NCBI GenBank assembly: GCA_963842355.1
Contig: CAWJGC010000004.1
Coordinates: forward strand, 1,612,001 to 1,676,000
DNA from: JASHPR01 sp963842355
GTDB lineage: Bacteria; Actinomycetota; Actinomycetes; Streptosporangiales; Streptosporangiaceae
DNA length: 64,000 nucleotides
Reading direction: 5' to 3'
The notes beneath the pieces were generated by a model. That model did not search any database, was not told where the DNA came from, and saw nothing but the letters and a program-made list of their open reading frames with translations. Positions 34,274 to 41,632 of the stretch are shown here, piece after piece. The position numbers and the translations under genes were made by a program. Position 1 is the first letter of the stretch; the number at the start of each line of letters is the position of its first letter.

Positions 34274-34320
34274 TGCCACCTTTCGTGCCTTAGTGATTAC
34301 ACTGAGTAAGTTAGGTGGCA
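34274..34320 (+). promoter_or_regulatory. Inverted repeat upstream of the PRC/DUF2382 gene
   Basis: TGCCACCT (34274-34281) and AGGTGGCA (34313-34320) form an 8-bp inverted repeat around 31 AT-richer bases. It follows the exporter operon and precedes the stress-type gene by 24 nt. It could be an operator pair or a terminator. Confidence 0.4.
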
Positions 34321-34344
34321 GGCGACTCGGGGGGAGAGTTCACC

Positions 34345-35076
34345 ATGACCATGCAGACGGAGCAACTCATCGGCACCCAGGTAACCGGTGGCGATGGGCA
34401 GGTAGTGGGCACGGTTCGGCAGATCTTCAACGACGACAGCGACGGCAGGCCGGTCTGGGCCCGGGTCCGGGCCGGGACGCAGGAGCGGTTCGTGCCGCTC
34501 GGCGGAAGCCGGGTCACCAAAGACGGCCTCAGCGTCCCGTTCGACGCCAAGCGGATCATGGGCGGTCCCGACGTCGGCGCGGAGCGGCACCTGACGGAAG
34601 CCGAGACGGCCCAGCTGAACCGCTATTTCGACCTCACCGTGCCGGCCCAGGCCGGGCCGCCGGACGTCAGCGCCCGGGACGGCGAGGCCTGGCTCATCTG
34701 CGCCGAGGAGCGGGCCGACGTCGGTACCGAGCTGCGGGAGTCGGGACGGGTGCGGCTGCGCAAGTACGTCGACGTCGAGCCGGTCGAGCAGACGGTCCGC
34801 GTGTTCCACGAGGAGTACGAGGTCGAGCGGGTGCCCCTTACTCCGGAGGAGCAGGCCCGTGGCGTGATCGCCGACGGCGAGCAGGGGGAGCGGGAGGTCA
34901 TCCTGCACGAGGAGCGGCCTGTCGTCCGGAAGGAAGCAGTGCCGGTGGAGCGGGTCCGCCTGGTGGTGAAGAAGGTGGGAGAGGACCGGATACTGCGCGA
35001 CGAGATCCGCCGGGAGCGGGTCGAGATCGAGACGGACGACGGCCGGCGGGGCCCGGCGGCTCAGGCCGAGAAGTAG
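34345..35076 (+). CDS. PRC-barrel and DUF2382 (YsnF/AvaK-type) protein
   Basis: A 243-aa protein. Residues about 1-75 are a PRC-barrel (LIGTQVTGGDGQVVGTVRQI, then VWARVRAG). Residues about 110-235 are DUF2382, with its beta-hairpin repeats: LRLRKYVDVEPVEQTVRVF, HEEYEVERVPL, REVILHEERPVVRKEAVPVE, RVRLVVKK. ATG 34345 has GGGGGAG upstream. Family members are often stress-induced general proteins; no catalytic residues are known. It overlaps the convergent phosphotriesterase gene by 16 bp. Confidence 0.9.
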   Translation: MTMQTEQLIGTQVTGGDGQVVGTVRQIFNDDSDGRPVWARVRAGTQERFVPLGGSRVTKDGLSVPFDAKRIMGGPDVGAERHLTEAETAQLNRYFDLTVPAQAGPPDVSARDGEAWLICAEERADVGTELRESGRVRLRKYVDVEPVEQTVRVFHEEYEVERVPLTPEEQARGVIADGEQGEREVILHEERPVVRKEAVPVERVRLVVKKVGEDRILRDEIRRERVEIETDDGRRGPAAQAEK

Positions 35077-36023
35077 CGGCGCGGGTTGGTCACCAGCATC
35101 GCCTCGATCTGAGCCTCGGTCACGCCGCGCTCCCGCAGCGCGGGCAGCACCTCGTCGAACAGGTGGCCAAAGTGCCAGGCGGGCGCGAAGGCCGGGATGA
35201 GGTCCTGCCGGAACCAGTCGATAAAGCACGCGGCGTCGTGCGAGAGCACCATCCGGTCGGAGTAGCCGCGCCGGGCCAGCTCGGCCACGGTGTCCACCCG
35301 CTGCTCGAAGGGCAGGATGATGTCCAGGCCGAACCGGTCCATGCCCAGCAGGCAGCCCGCGTCGGCCAGCGTGGCCAGGTAGCCCAGGTCGGTGGTGTCG
35401 CCGCTGTGGCCCATCACCACCTTGGTCAGGTCGGCTCCTTCGGCGGTCAGGATCCGCAGGACCTCAAGCCCGGAACCGGACCCGGGATGGGTGTGCACGG
35501 TCACCGGCGCGCCGGTCGCCGCGTGCGCGGCGCCGACCGCGCGCAGCACGCGCTCCACCCCGGGGGTGAGGCCTGGATCGTCGATCGCGCACTTCAGGAA
35601 CGCGGCCTTCACCCCGGTGCCCGCGATGCCCTCGGTGAGGTCGGAGACGAACATGGCCGTCATCGGGTCAGAGCTGGCTGACTCGCGTTCCGAGCCCCGG
35701 TAGCGGAAGTAGAACGGCAGGTCGCCGTAGGTGTACAGGCCGGTCGCCACGATGATGTTGATGTCGGTCCGGGCCGCGACCCGCTGGATGCGGCGGATGT
35801 CGCGGCCCAGGCCGATCACGGTCGGGTCGACGATCGTGTCGCACCCGCGCTGCCGGAGCGCGTTCAGCTTGGCCGCCGCGTCGGTGACCCGCTCCTGCTC
35901 GTCCCAGTCGGCCGGGTAGTTCTGCCGGATCTCCTCGTTGAGCACGAAGACGTGCTCGTGCATGAGCGTCGTCCCGAGGCGGGCCACGTCAATCGGCCCC
36001 CGGGCGGTCTCGACCTGCGTCAT
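35061..36023 (-). CDS. Phosphotriesterase-family metallohydrolase
   Basis: A 320-aa amidohydrolase-fold protein. Metal ligands are visible: the HxH in LMHEHVF, a Lys in AAFLKCAID (usually carboxylated), His in VTVHTHPGS, His in VVMGHSGDT and Asp in VLSHDAACF. Relatives include phosphotriesterases, lactonases and the PHP/Php family. The order of ligands is complete, so it is probably active, but the substrate is unclear. It is divergent from the acyl-CoA dehydrogenase gene, and a TACGGT box 6 nt before ATG 36023 suggests leaderless expression. Confidence 0.9.
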   Translation of the reverse strand: MTQVETARGPIDVARLGTTLMHEHVFVLNEEIRQNYPADWDEQERVTDAAAKLNALRQRGCDTIVDPTVIGLGRDIRRIQRVAARTDINIIVATGLYTYGDLPFYFRYRGSERESASSDPMTAMFVSDLTEGIAGTGVKAAFLKCAIDDPGLTPGVERVLRAVGAAHAATGAPVTVHTHPGSGSGLEVLRILTAEGADLTKVVMGHSGDTTDLGYLATLADAGCLLGMDRFGLDIILPFEQRVDTVAELARRGYSDRMVLSHDAACFIDWFRQDLIPAFAPAWHFGHLFDEVLPALRERGVTEAQIEAMLVTNPRRYFSA

Positions 36024-36090
36024 GCCAAGACCGTAGCGTTACGTCATACCAGAGGGTAGGTACCCTTGGGCGGACTCCTGGAGGCGGCAG
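36024..36090. promoter_or_regulatory. Divergent promoter with GGGTA-GG-TACCC palindrome
   Basis: GGGTA-GG-TACCC at 36054-36065 lies between the phosphotriesterase and acyl-CoA dehydrogenase starts, beside TTACGTCATACC. The size fits a TetR/GntR-type operator for the fatty-acid-like cluster; no local regulator gene is present. Confidence 0.4.
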
Positions 36091-37311
36091 ATGGATTTCG
36101 AGTACGACGCGCGTACCGAAGAACTCCGTGAGCAGCTGCTGTCGTTCATGGACTCCCACATCTACCCGGCCGAGAAGGTCTTCTCCGACCAGGTGGCCGA
36201 GGCCACGGAGGCCGGCCGGGCCTGGGAGCGTCCGCCGGTCATCGACGAGCTGAAGGCCGAGGCCAGGAAGCGAGGGCTGTGGAACCTGTTCCTGGCTCAC
36301 CACCCCCAGGGCGCCGGGCTGACGAACCTGCAGTACGCCCCGCTGGCCGAGATCACCGGGCACAGCCCGCACATCGCGCCGGAGGCCCTCAACTGCGCCG
36401 CGCCGGACACCGGCAACATGGAAGTGCTCACCGAGTTCGGCTCCGCCGAGCAGCAGCAGCGCTGGCTGCGGCCGCTGCTGGACGGGGAGATCAGGTCGGC
36501 GTTCTGCATGACCGAGCCCGATGTCGCCTCCTCGGACGCCACCAACATCGCGACCCGGATCGAGCGCGACGGCGGCGAGTACGTGATCAACGGCCGCAAG
36601 TGGTGGTCGTCGGGGGCGATGGACCCCCGCTGCCAGATCCTCATCGTCATGGGCAAGACCGATCCGGGCGCCGAGCGGCACCGTCAGCAGTCGATGATCC
36701 TGGTGCCGCGGGATACCCCCGGGGTCACGGTCGAGCGCGGGATTCGCCTGTTCGGCTTCACCGACGGGCCGCACGGCGGGCACGCGGAAGTGGCGTTCCG
36801 CGACGCCCGCGTGCCCGCCGACCACCTGATCAGCGGCGAGGGCGACGGCTTCGCGATCGCCCAGGCCCGGCTCGGCCCGGGCCGTATCCACCACTGCATG
36901 CGCCAGATCGGCGCGGCGGAGCGGGCGCTGGAGCTGATGTGCCGCCGGGCCACCCAGCGCTCCGCCTTCGGCGGCCCCCTGGCCAGCCAGGGCGTCATCC
37001 AGGACTGGATCGCCGAAGCCCGGGTCCGGATCGAGTCGGCGCGGCTGCTGGTGCTCAAGACCGCCTGGCTGATGGACACGGTCGGCAACAAGGGCGCGCA
37101 CACCGAGATACAGGCCATCAAGATCGCAACCCCCGTCATGGCCGAATGGGTGATCGACAAGGCGATCCAGGTGCACGGCGCGGCCGGGGTCAGCCAGGAC
37201 TTCCCGCTGGCCCACCTGTGGGCCAGCGCCCGGTCGCTGCGGTTCGCCGACGGGCCGGACGAGGTACACAAGCGCTCGCTGGCCCGGCGCGAGCTGAGGA
37301 AGTACAGCTAG
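36091..37311 (+). CDS. Acyl-CoA dehydrogenase 1
   Basis: A 406-aa FAD-dependent dehydrogenase. Conserved segments are AFCMTEPDVASSDATN (FAD/substrate), YVINGRKWWSSGA, LGPGRIHHCMRQIG with ERALELM, RSAFGGPLASQG, and the C-terminal QVHGAAGVSQDFPLA with WASARSLRFADGPDEVH. The layout is of the ACAD10/11-like branch. GGAGG lies 7 nt before ATG 36091. It heads a run of SDR and two more dehydrogenases, suggesting catabolism of a branched or unusual acyl-CoA. Confidence 0.92.
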   Translation: MDFEYDARTEELREQLLSFMDSHIYPAEKVFSDQVAEATEAGRAWERPPVIDELKAEARKRGLWNLFLAHHPQGAGLTNLQYAPLAEITGHSPHIAPEALNCAAPDTGNMEVLTEFGSAEQQQRWLRPLLDGEIRSAFCMTEPDVASSDATNIATRIERDGGEYVINGRKWWSSGAMDPRCQILIVMGKTDPGAERHRQQSMILVPRDTPGVTVERGIRLFGFTDGPHGGHAEVAFRDARVPADHLISGEGDGFAIAQARLGPGRIHHCMRQIGAAERALELMCRRATQRSAFGGPLASQGVIQDWIAEARVRIESARLLVLKTAWLMDTVGNKGAHTEIQAIKIATPVMAEWVIDKAIQVHGAAGVSQDFPLAHLWASARSLRFADGPDEVHKRSLARRELRKYS

Positions 37312-37358
37312 GAAACGGCGGGGCACGCGGGAGTAACGACACCCATAGGGAGACAAAC

Positions 37359-38141
37359 ATGACGCAGGAGTCAGCGAGCACGCAGCGGGTCGCGATCGTC
37401 ACCGGGGGTGCGCGCGGCATCGGCGCGGCCATCGCCCGCCGCCTGGCCGGGGACGGGATGGCGGTCGCCGTGCTCGACCTCAAGGAGGACGACGCCGCCG
37501 CGACCGTGGACGCGATCACGTCCGCGGGCGGGCGCGCGGTCGCCGTCGGTGCCGACGTCAGCCAGGCTGACCAGGTCACGGCGGGGGTGGAGAAGGTCGC
37601 GGCCGAGCTGGGCCCGCCCGCGGTGCTGGTCAACAACGCGGGCGTGACCCGCGACAACATGCTGTTCAAGATGACCGACGACGACTGGGAAACGGTCATG
37701 GGCGTGCACCTGCGGGGAGCGTTCCTGATGAGCCGTGCGACCCAGAAGTACATGGTCGACCAGCATTTCGGCCGGGTCATCAACCTGTCGTCGAGCTCGG
37801 CGCTCGGCAACCGCGGCCAGGCCAACTACTCCACCGCCAAGGCCGGCCTGCAGGGCTTCACCAAGACCCTCGCGAAGGAGCTCGGCAAGTTCGGGATCAC
37901 CGCCAACTCGATCGCGCCCGGGTTCATCGTCACCGACATGACCGCGGCCACCGCGGCCCGGCTGGGCATGGGCTTCGAGGACTTCCAGAAGGCCGCCGCG
38001 TCCCAGATCCCCGCGGGCCGGGTCGGCCAGCCCGACGACGTCGCGCACGTGGCGTCGTTCCTGGCCAGCGAGGGCGCGGGGTTCGTCTCCGGCCAGGTGA
38101 TCTACGTCGCCGCGGGCCCTTGTGCTGATGAGCACGGCTGA
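37359..38141 (+). CDS. SDR oxidoreductase (FabG-like 3-oxoacyl reductase)
   Basis: A 260-aa short-chain dehydrogenase. The cofactor motif is TGGARGIG, followed by NNAGV, the catalytic Ser in INLSSSSALGN and YxxxK in NYSTAKAG, and PGFIVTDM. ATG 37359 has AGGGAGA upstream. The last five residues (CADEHG) come from the 15-bp repeat at the junction with the next gene, whose start overlaps this one. Probable role: 3-hydroxyacyl-CoA or acyl-carrier reduction alongside the acyl-CoA dehydrogenases. Confidence 0.92.
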   Translation: MTQESASTQRVAIVTGGARGIGAAIARRLAGDGMAVAVLDLKEDDAAATVDAITSAGGRAVAVGADVSQADQVTAGVEKVAAELGPPAVLVNNAGVTRDNMLFKMTDDDWETVMGVHLRGAFLMSRATQKYMVDQHFGRVINLSSSSALGNRGQANYSTAKAGLQGFTKTLAKELGKFGITANSIAPGFIVTDMTAATAARLGMGFEDFQKAAASQIPAGRVGQPDDVAHVASFLASEGAGFVSGQVIYVAAGPCADEHG

Positions 38142-38215
38142 TGAGCACCGTGCTGATGAGGACCGTGCTGATGAGGACCGTGCTGATGAGGACCGTGCTG
38201 ATGAGGACCGTGCCG
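38125..38215 (+). repeat. 15-bp tandem repeat at the SDR/acyl-CoA dehydrogenase junction
   Basis: GCTGATGAGGACCGT is repeated four times in succession, preceded by two related copies (GCTGATGAGCAC..). It encodes RADED pentapeptides at the N terminus of the next gene and the last residues of the SDR in another frame. The unit contains TGATGA, i.e. stop and start signals in overlapping frames. Confidence 0.9.
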
Positions 38216-39450
38216 ACGCGGGGAGCCGCACCGTGGTAAACCCCGACGACCTGAGCGGCCAGGTCCGCGACTTCCTGTCCGCCCACGACCCGGCGTCGAC
38301 GGACCGGCTGGAGTTCCTGCGGGCTCGCTTCGACGCCGGGCTGGCCTGGGTGCACTACCCGCCCGGGCTCGGCGGCCAGGGCCTGTCCCGCGACCTGCAG
38401 CCGGCCGTCGACGGCGCGTTCGCCGCGGCCGGCGCCCCGACCAACCGGCCGGAACGCAACGGCATCGGGCTGGGCATGGCCGCCCCCACGATCCTGGCCT
38501 ACGGGAGTGCGGAACAGCAGCGGCGGTGGCTGCGCCCGTTGTGGACCGGCGAGGAGATCTGGTGCCAGCTGTTCAGCGAGCCAGGCGCGGGCTCTGACCT
38601 GGCCGGGCTGGCCACCCGGGCGGCACCCGGCCGTGCGGGGGACCACGGGGCCGGGGAGCAGGAGGCCGACGAGCGCTGGGTCGTCACCGGGCAGAAGGTC
38701 TGGACCTCGTCGGCGCACCGGGCCCGCTGGGCGCTGCTGCTCACCCGTACCGACCCGGACGTGCCCAAACACCAGGGCCTGACCTACTTCGCCTGCGACA
38801 TGACCGCGGCCGGGGTGGAAGTCAGGCCGCTGCGCCAGATCACCGGCGAGGCCGAGTTCAACGAGGTCTTCCTGACCGACGTGGCGATTCCCGACGCCGA
38901 CCGGATCGGCCCGGTCGGTGAGGGCTGGAAGGTGGCCACCGCGACGCTGATGAGCGAGCGCGTGGCGATCGGCGGGGGAGCGGCGCCCCGGGAGGGCGGC
39001 ATGATCGGCTCGGCGGTCCGGGCCTGGCGGCAGCGGCCCGAACGGCGCACGCCGGGCCTGCACGACCGGATGCTGCGGCTATGGGCCGAGGCCGAGGTGG
39101 CCCGCCTGGCCGGGGTCAGGCTGCGGCAGCAGCTGGCCGCGGGCAAGCCCGGCCCGGAAGGGTCGGGGGCCAAGCTCGTCTTCGCCCGGCTGAACCAGGA
39201 GATATCCGAGTTCGAAGTGGAGCTGGCCGGCCCCGACGGGTTGCGTTACGACGACTGGACGATGCGCCTGCCGGAAGGCGCCAACTTCTACGGCCGTGAT
39301 CCCGGGTACCGCTTCCTGCGGGCCAAGGGCAATTCGATCGAGGGCGGGACCTCGGAGATCCTGCGCAACATCATCGCCGAGCGGGTGCTCGGGCTGCCGC
39401 CGGAAATCCGGGTGGACAAGGACGTGCCATGGAAGGACCTGCCACGGTGA
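38128..39450 (+). CDS. Acyl-CoA dehydrogenase 2
   Basis: A 440-aa FAD dehydrogenase. Signatures include LFSEPGAGSDLAGL, WVVTGQKVWTSSAHRA, DMTAAGVEVRPLRQITG, FLTDVAIPDADRIG, GEGWKVATATLMSER and the end segment GNSIEGGTSEILRNIIAERV. Residues about 3-30 are acidic/Arg-rich RADED repeats from the 15-bp repeat and look like a recent extension. The start codon overlaps the SDR end; the exact start among several ATG/GTG codons is uncertain. The stop lies inside the first copy of the 113-bp repeat. Confidence 0.9.
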   Translation: MSTADEHRADEDRADEDRADEDRADEDRADAGSRTVVNPDDLSGQVRDFLSAHDPASTDRLEFLRARFDAGLAWVHYPPGLGGQGLSRDLQPAVDGAFAAAGAPTNRPERNGIGLGMAAPTILAYGSAEQQRRWLRPLWTGEEIWCQLFSEPGAGSDLAGLATRAAPGRAGDHGAGEQEADERWVVTGQKVWTSSAHRARWALLLTRTDPDVPKHQGLTYFACDMTAAGVEVRPLRQITGEAEFNEVFLTDVAIPDADRIGPVGEGWKVATATLMSERVAIGGGAAPREGGMIGSAVRAWRQRPERRTPGLHDRMLRLWAEAEVARLAGVRLRQQLAAGKPGPEGSGAKLVFARLNQEISEFEVELAGPDGLRYDDWTMRLPEGANFYGRDPGYRFLRAKGNSIEGGTSEILRNIIAERVLGLPPEIRVDKDVPWKDLPR

Positions 39451-39799
39451 GCGAGCCGACGGGCGCGGCGCCGCCTGGACTGAGGAGCGAGGAGCGCAGC
39501 GACGAGGGACGAGGGAAGGCGGTGCCTCAAGGGCGCCCCGGAGGCGAGCGGAGGACACGGTGAGCGAGCCGAGGGGCGCGGCGCCGCCTGGACTGAGGAG
39601 CGAGGAGCGCAGCGACGAGGGACGAGGGAAGGCGGTGCCTAAGGGCGCCCCGGAGGCGAGCGGAGGACACGGTGAGCGAGCCGAGGGGCGCGGCGCCGCC
39701 TGGACTGAGGAGCGAGGAGCGCAGCGACGAGGGACGAGGGAAGGCGGTGCCTCAAGGGCGCCCCGGAGGCGAGCGGAGGACACGGTGAGCGAGCCGAGG
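39447..39799 (+). repeat. 112/113-bp tandem repeats, three full copies and a partial fourth
   Basis: Copies begin at 39447 (113 bp), 39560 (112 bp, one C lost) and 39672 (113 bp), with the opening GTGAGCGAGCCGAGG again at 39785. Each copy ends with GCGGAGGACACG directly before the next GTGA, so each junction has GGAGG, a 5-nt spacer and a GTG overlapping a TGA. Copies 1 and 3 encode 37-residue ORFs ending exactly at the next GTGA; copy 2, being one base short, stays open into the next gene. Confidence 0.92.
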
Positions 39800-40975
39800 G
39801 TGCTTCAAGCGCGCCCCGGGGCGAGCGAACCAGGAAGTACCGCCGCCGGTATGCCGGACCTGCTGTATGACGAGGCCGAGACCGACCTGCGGGCGGCCGT
39901 CCGCGCCCTGTTCGACGACCGGAGCGGCTGGCGCGAGGTGCTGACCAGGATCGAGACTCCGGAGCCGTACGACACCGGGCTGTGGCGGACGCTCGCGGCC
40001 GACATCGGCTGCGCCGGCCTGCTCATCCCGGAGAGCAGCGGCGGCGCCGGGGCGTCGTATCGTGAGGCGGCCGTGGTGGCCGAGGAAGCGGGGCGCGCGG
40101 TCGCTCCCGTCCCGTACCTGGGCTCCGCGGTCGTGGCGACCGCGGCCCTGCTGGCCGCGGGCGACGGCGAGCTGCTGACTGCCCTGGCCGACGGCACGGT
40201 CACGGCGGCCCTGGCCGTCCCGTTCACCGCCGCGCCCGGGGCCAGGCCCGAGCCGACCGTGCGGCTCGGCGCTCCGCCTGCCGGCGACGAGGGCGGCTAC
40301 TGGCTGACCGGAACCGTCACCGGGCTCGCCGACGCGCTGACCGCCGACGTCCTCCTGGTGCCCGCCGACGGGGTGCCCTACGGGCTCTATGCCGTCAGGA
40401 CCCGCGCGGCCGGGGTCTCGCTGGCCCCGGTGGTGTCGCTGGACATGACCAGGCAACTGGCGGACCTCACGCTGGAGGACGCGCCTGGCCGGCGGATCGC
40501 CTCGGGCGAGGCGGCGCAGCGGGCGGTGGGCGCCGCGCTGACCGCGGGCGCCGCTGTGCTCGCCTCCGAACTGCTCGGCGCGGCCGAGCGGTGCCTGGAG
40601 ATCACCGTGGCCTACCTGAAGGAACGACGTCAGTTCGCCCGCCCGGTGGGGTCGTTCCAGGCCCTGAAGCACCGCGCCGCCGACCTGTGGGTGGGCGTGA
40701 CCCAGGCCCGCGCCGCGGCCCGGTACGCGGCGGCCTGCCTGGCCCGCGACGACCCCGACACCCTCGTGGCCGTCGCGCTGGCCAAGGCGGCCTGCTCGGA
40801 CATCGCGGTCCGGGCCGCCCAGGAGTGCGTGCAGCTGCACGGCGGCATCGGCTTCACCTGGGAGCATCCGGCGCATCTGTACCTGAAGCGCGCGAAGAGC
40901 GCTTCGATCGGGTTCGGCACCGCGGACCGGCACCGGGCGTCGCTCGCCGGTTTGGTCAACCTCCCCGCCCCTTAA
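39785..40975 (+). CDS. Acyl-CoA dehydrogenase 3
   Basis: A protein of 396 aa from GTG 39785 (GGAGG 5 nt upstream), or 374 aa from ATG 39851, where similarity to the family begins (MPDLLYDEAETDLRAAVR). Signatures: LLIPESSGGAGASYREAA, a central segment with YWLTGTVTG, LLGAAERCLEITVAYLKERRQFARPVGSFQA, and ECVQLHGGIGFTWEHPAHLYLKRAKS. It lacks the usual acidic base position of classical ACADs as far as can be read. It probably works with dehydrogenase 2, as such pairs form heteromeric enzymes in actinobacterial steroid and fatty-acid catabolism. Confidence 0.88.
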   Translation: MSEPRVLQARPGASEPGSTAAGMPDLLYDEAETDLRAAVRALFDDRSGWREVLTRIETPEPYDTGLWRTLAADIGCAGLLIPESSGGAGASYREAAVVAEEAGRAVAPVPYLGSAVVATAALLAAGDGELLTALADGTVTAALAVPFTAAPGARPEPTVRLGAPPAGDEGGYWLTGTVTGLADALTADVLLVPADGVPYGLYAVRTRAAGVSLAPVVSLDMTRQLADLTLEDAPGRRIASGEAAQRAVGAALTAGAAVLASELLGAAERCLEITVAYLKERRQFARPVGSFQALKHRAADLWVGVTQARAAARYAAACLARDDPDTLVAVALAKAACSDIAVRAAQECVQLHGGIGFTWEHPAHLYLKRAKSASIGFGTADRHRASLAGLVNLPAP

Positions 40976-41083
40976 GAGTCGGCCCATAATCTGACCATGT
41001 GATCTGGTTCGTGCCAGACGGCCCGGTCCAACCGTTAGCATGCTGCAGACACGACAAGGACGGACTTTTCGAGCTGATCACGT

Positions 41084-41620
41084 ATGTCACCGGACAGCGG
41101 CCCCACCGGCCCATCCCGTAACGTCCAGGCGACGGCCCAGCCTGACCCGGGGCAGGCCCCGGCCTGGCCCGAGGGCGGCCGCGCCGAAGCGCCCGAGCGG
41201 GTGGTCACCGGGACCATCCATCACATCGAGTTCTGGGTGCCCGACCTCGATCGGGCCGTCGCCAGCTGGGGCTGGCTGCTGTACGAGCTGGGCTACCAGC
41301 CGTTCGGGGACTGGCCCGGCGGCCGGAGCTGGCGGGCCGGCAGCACCTACATCGTCCTCGAGCAGTCGCCGGACCGCACCGCCAGCCGCCACGACCGGTG
41401 CCGCCCCGGGCTGAACCATCTCGCCTTTCACGTGGCCGACCAGGAGCAGGTGGAGAAGCTGGTGGCGGTCGCGCCGACCAACGGCTGGCGGCTGATGTTC
41501 GCCGACCGTCACCCGTACGCGGGCGGAGACGGCCACTACGCCGCCTACCTGGAGAACGCCGACGGCTTCGAGGCCGAGCTCGTGGCCCCGAGCCCGGGCC
41601 CCGCCCCCGCAGGGGGCTGA
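41084..41620 (+). CDS. VOC-superfamily (glyoxalase-like) protein
   Basis: A 178-aa protein. After a disordered 40-residue N terminus, a VOC fold appears: HHIEFWVPDLDRAVASWGWL, GYQPFGDWPGGRSW, STYIVLEQSP, GLNHLAFHVADQEQVEKLVA and YAAYLENADGFEAELVAP. His (in HHIEF), His (in NHLAFHV) and Glu (in FEAELV) are placed as in metal-binding VOC enzymes. The reaction is unknown; candidates are dioxygenase, lyase or resistance protein. Confidence 0.85.
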   Translation: MSPDSGPTGPSRNVQATAQPDPGQAPAWPEGGRAEAPERVVTGTIHHIEFWVPDLDRAVASWGWLLYELGYQPFGDWPGGRSWRAGSTYIVLEQSPDRTASRHDRCRPGLNHLAFHVADQEQVEKLVAVAPTNGWRLMFADRHPYAGGDGHYAAYLENADGFEAELVAPSPGPAPAGG

Positions 41621-41632
41621 CGGGCCGCCAGC

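Noticed and set aside
36279..38141. A single long plus-strand frame joining antisense-like Arg/Pro-rich sequence to the SDR
   Set aside because: The first part is the shifted frame of acyl-CoA dehydrogenase 1; the SDR has its own ATG and SD at 37359.
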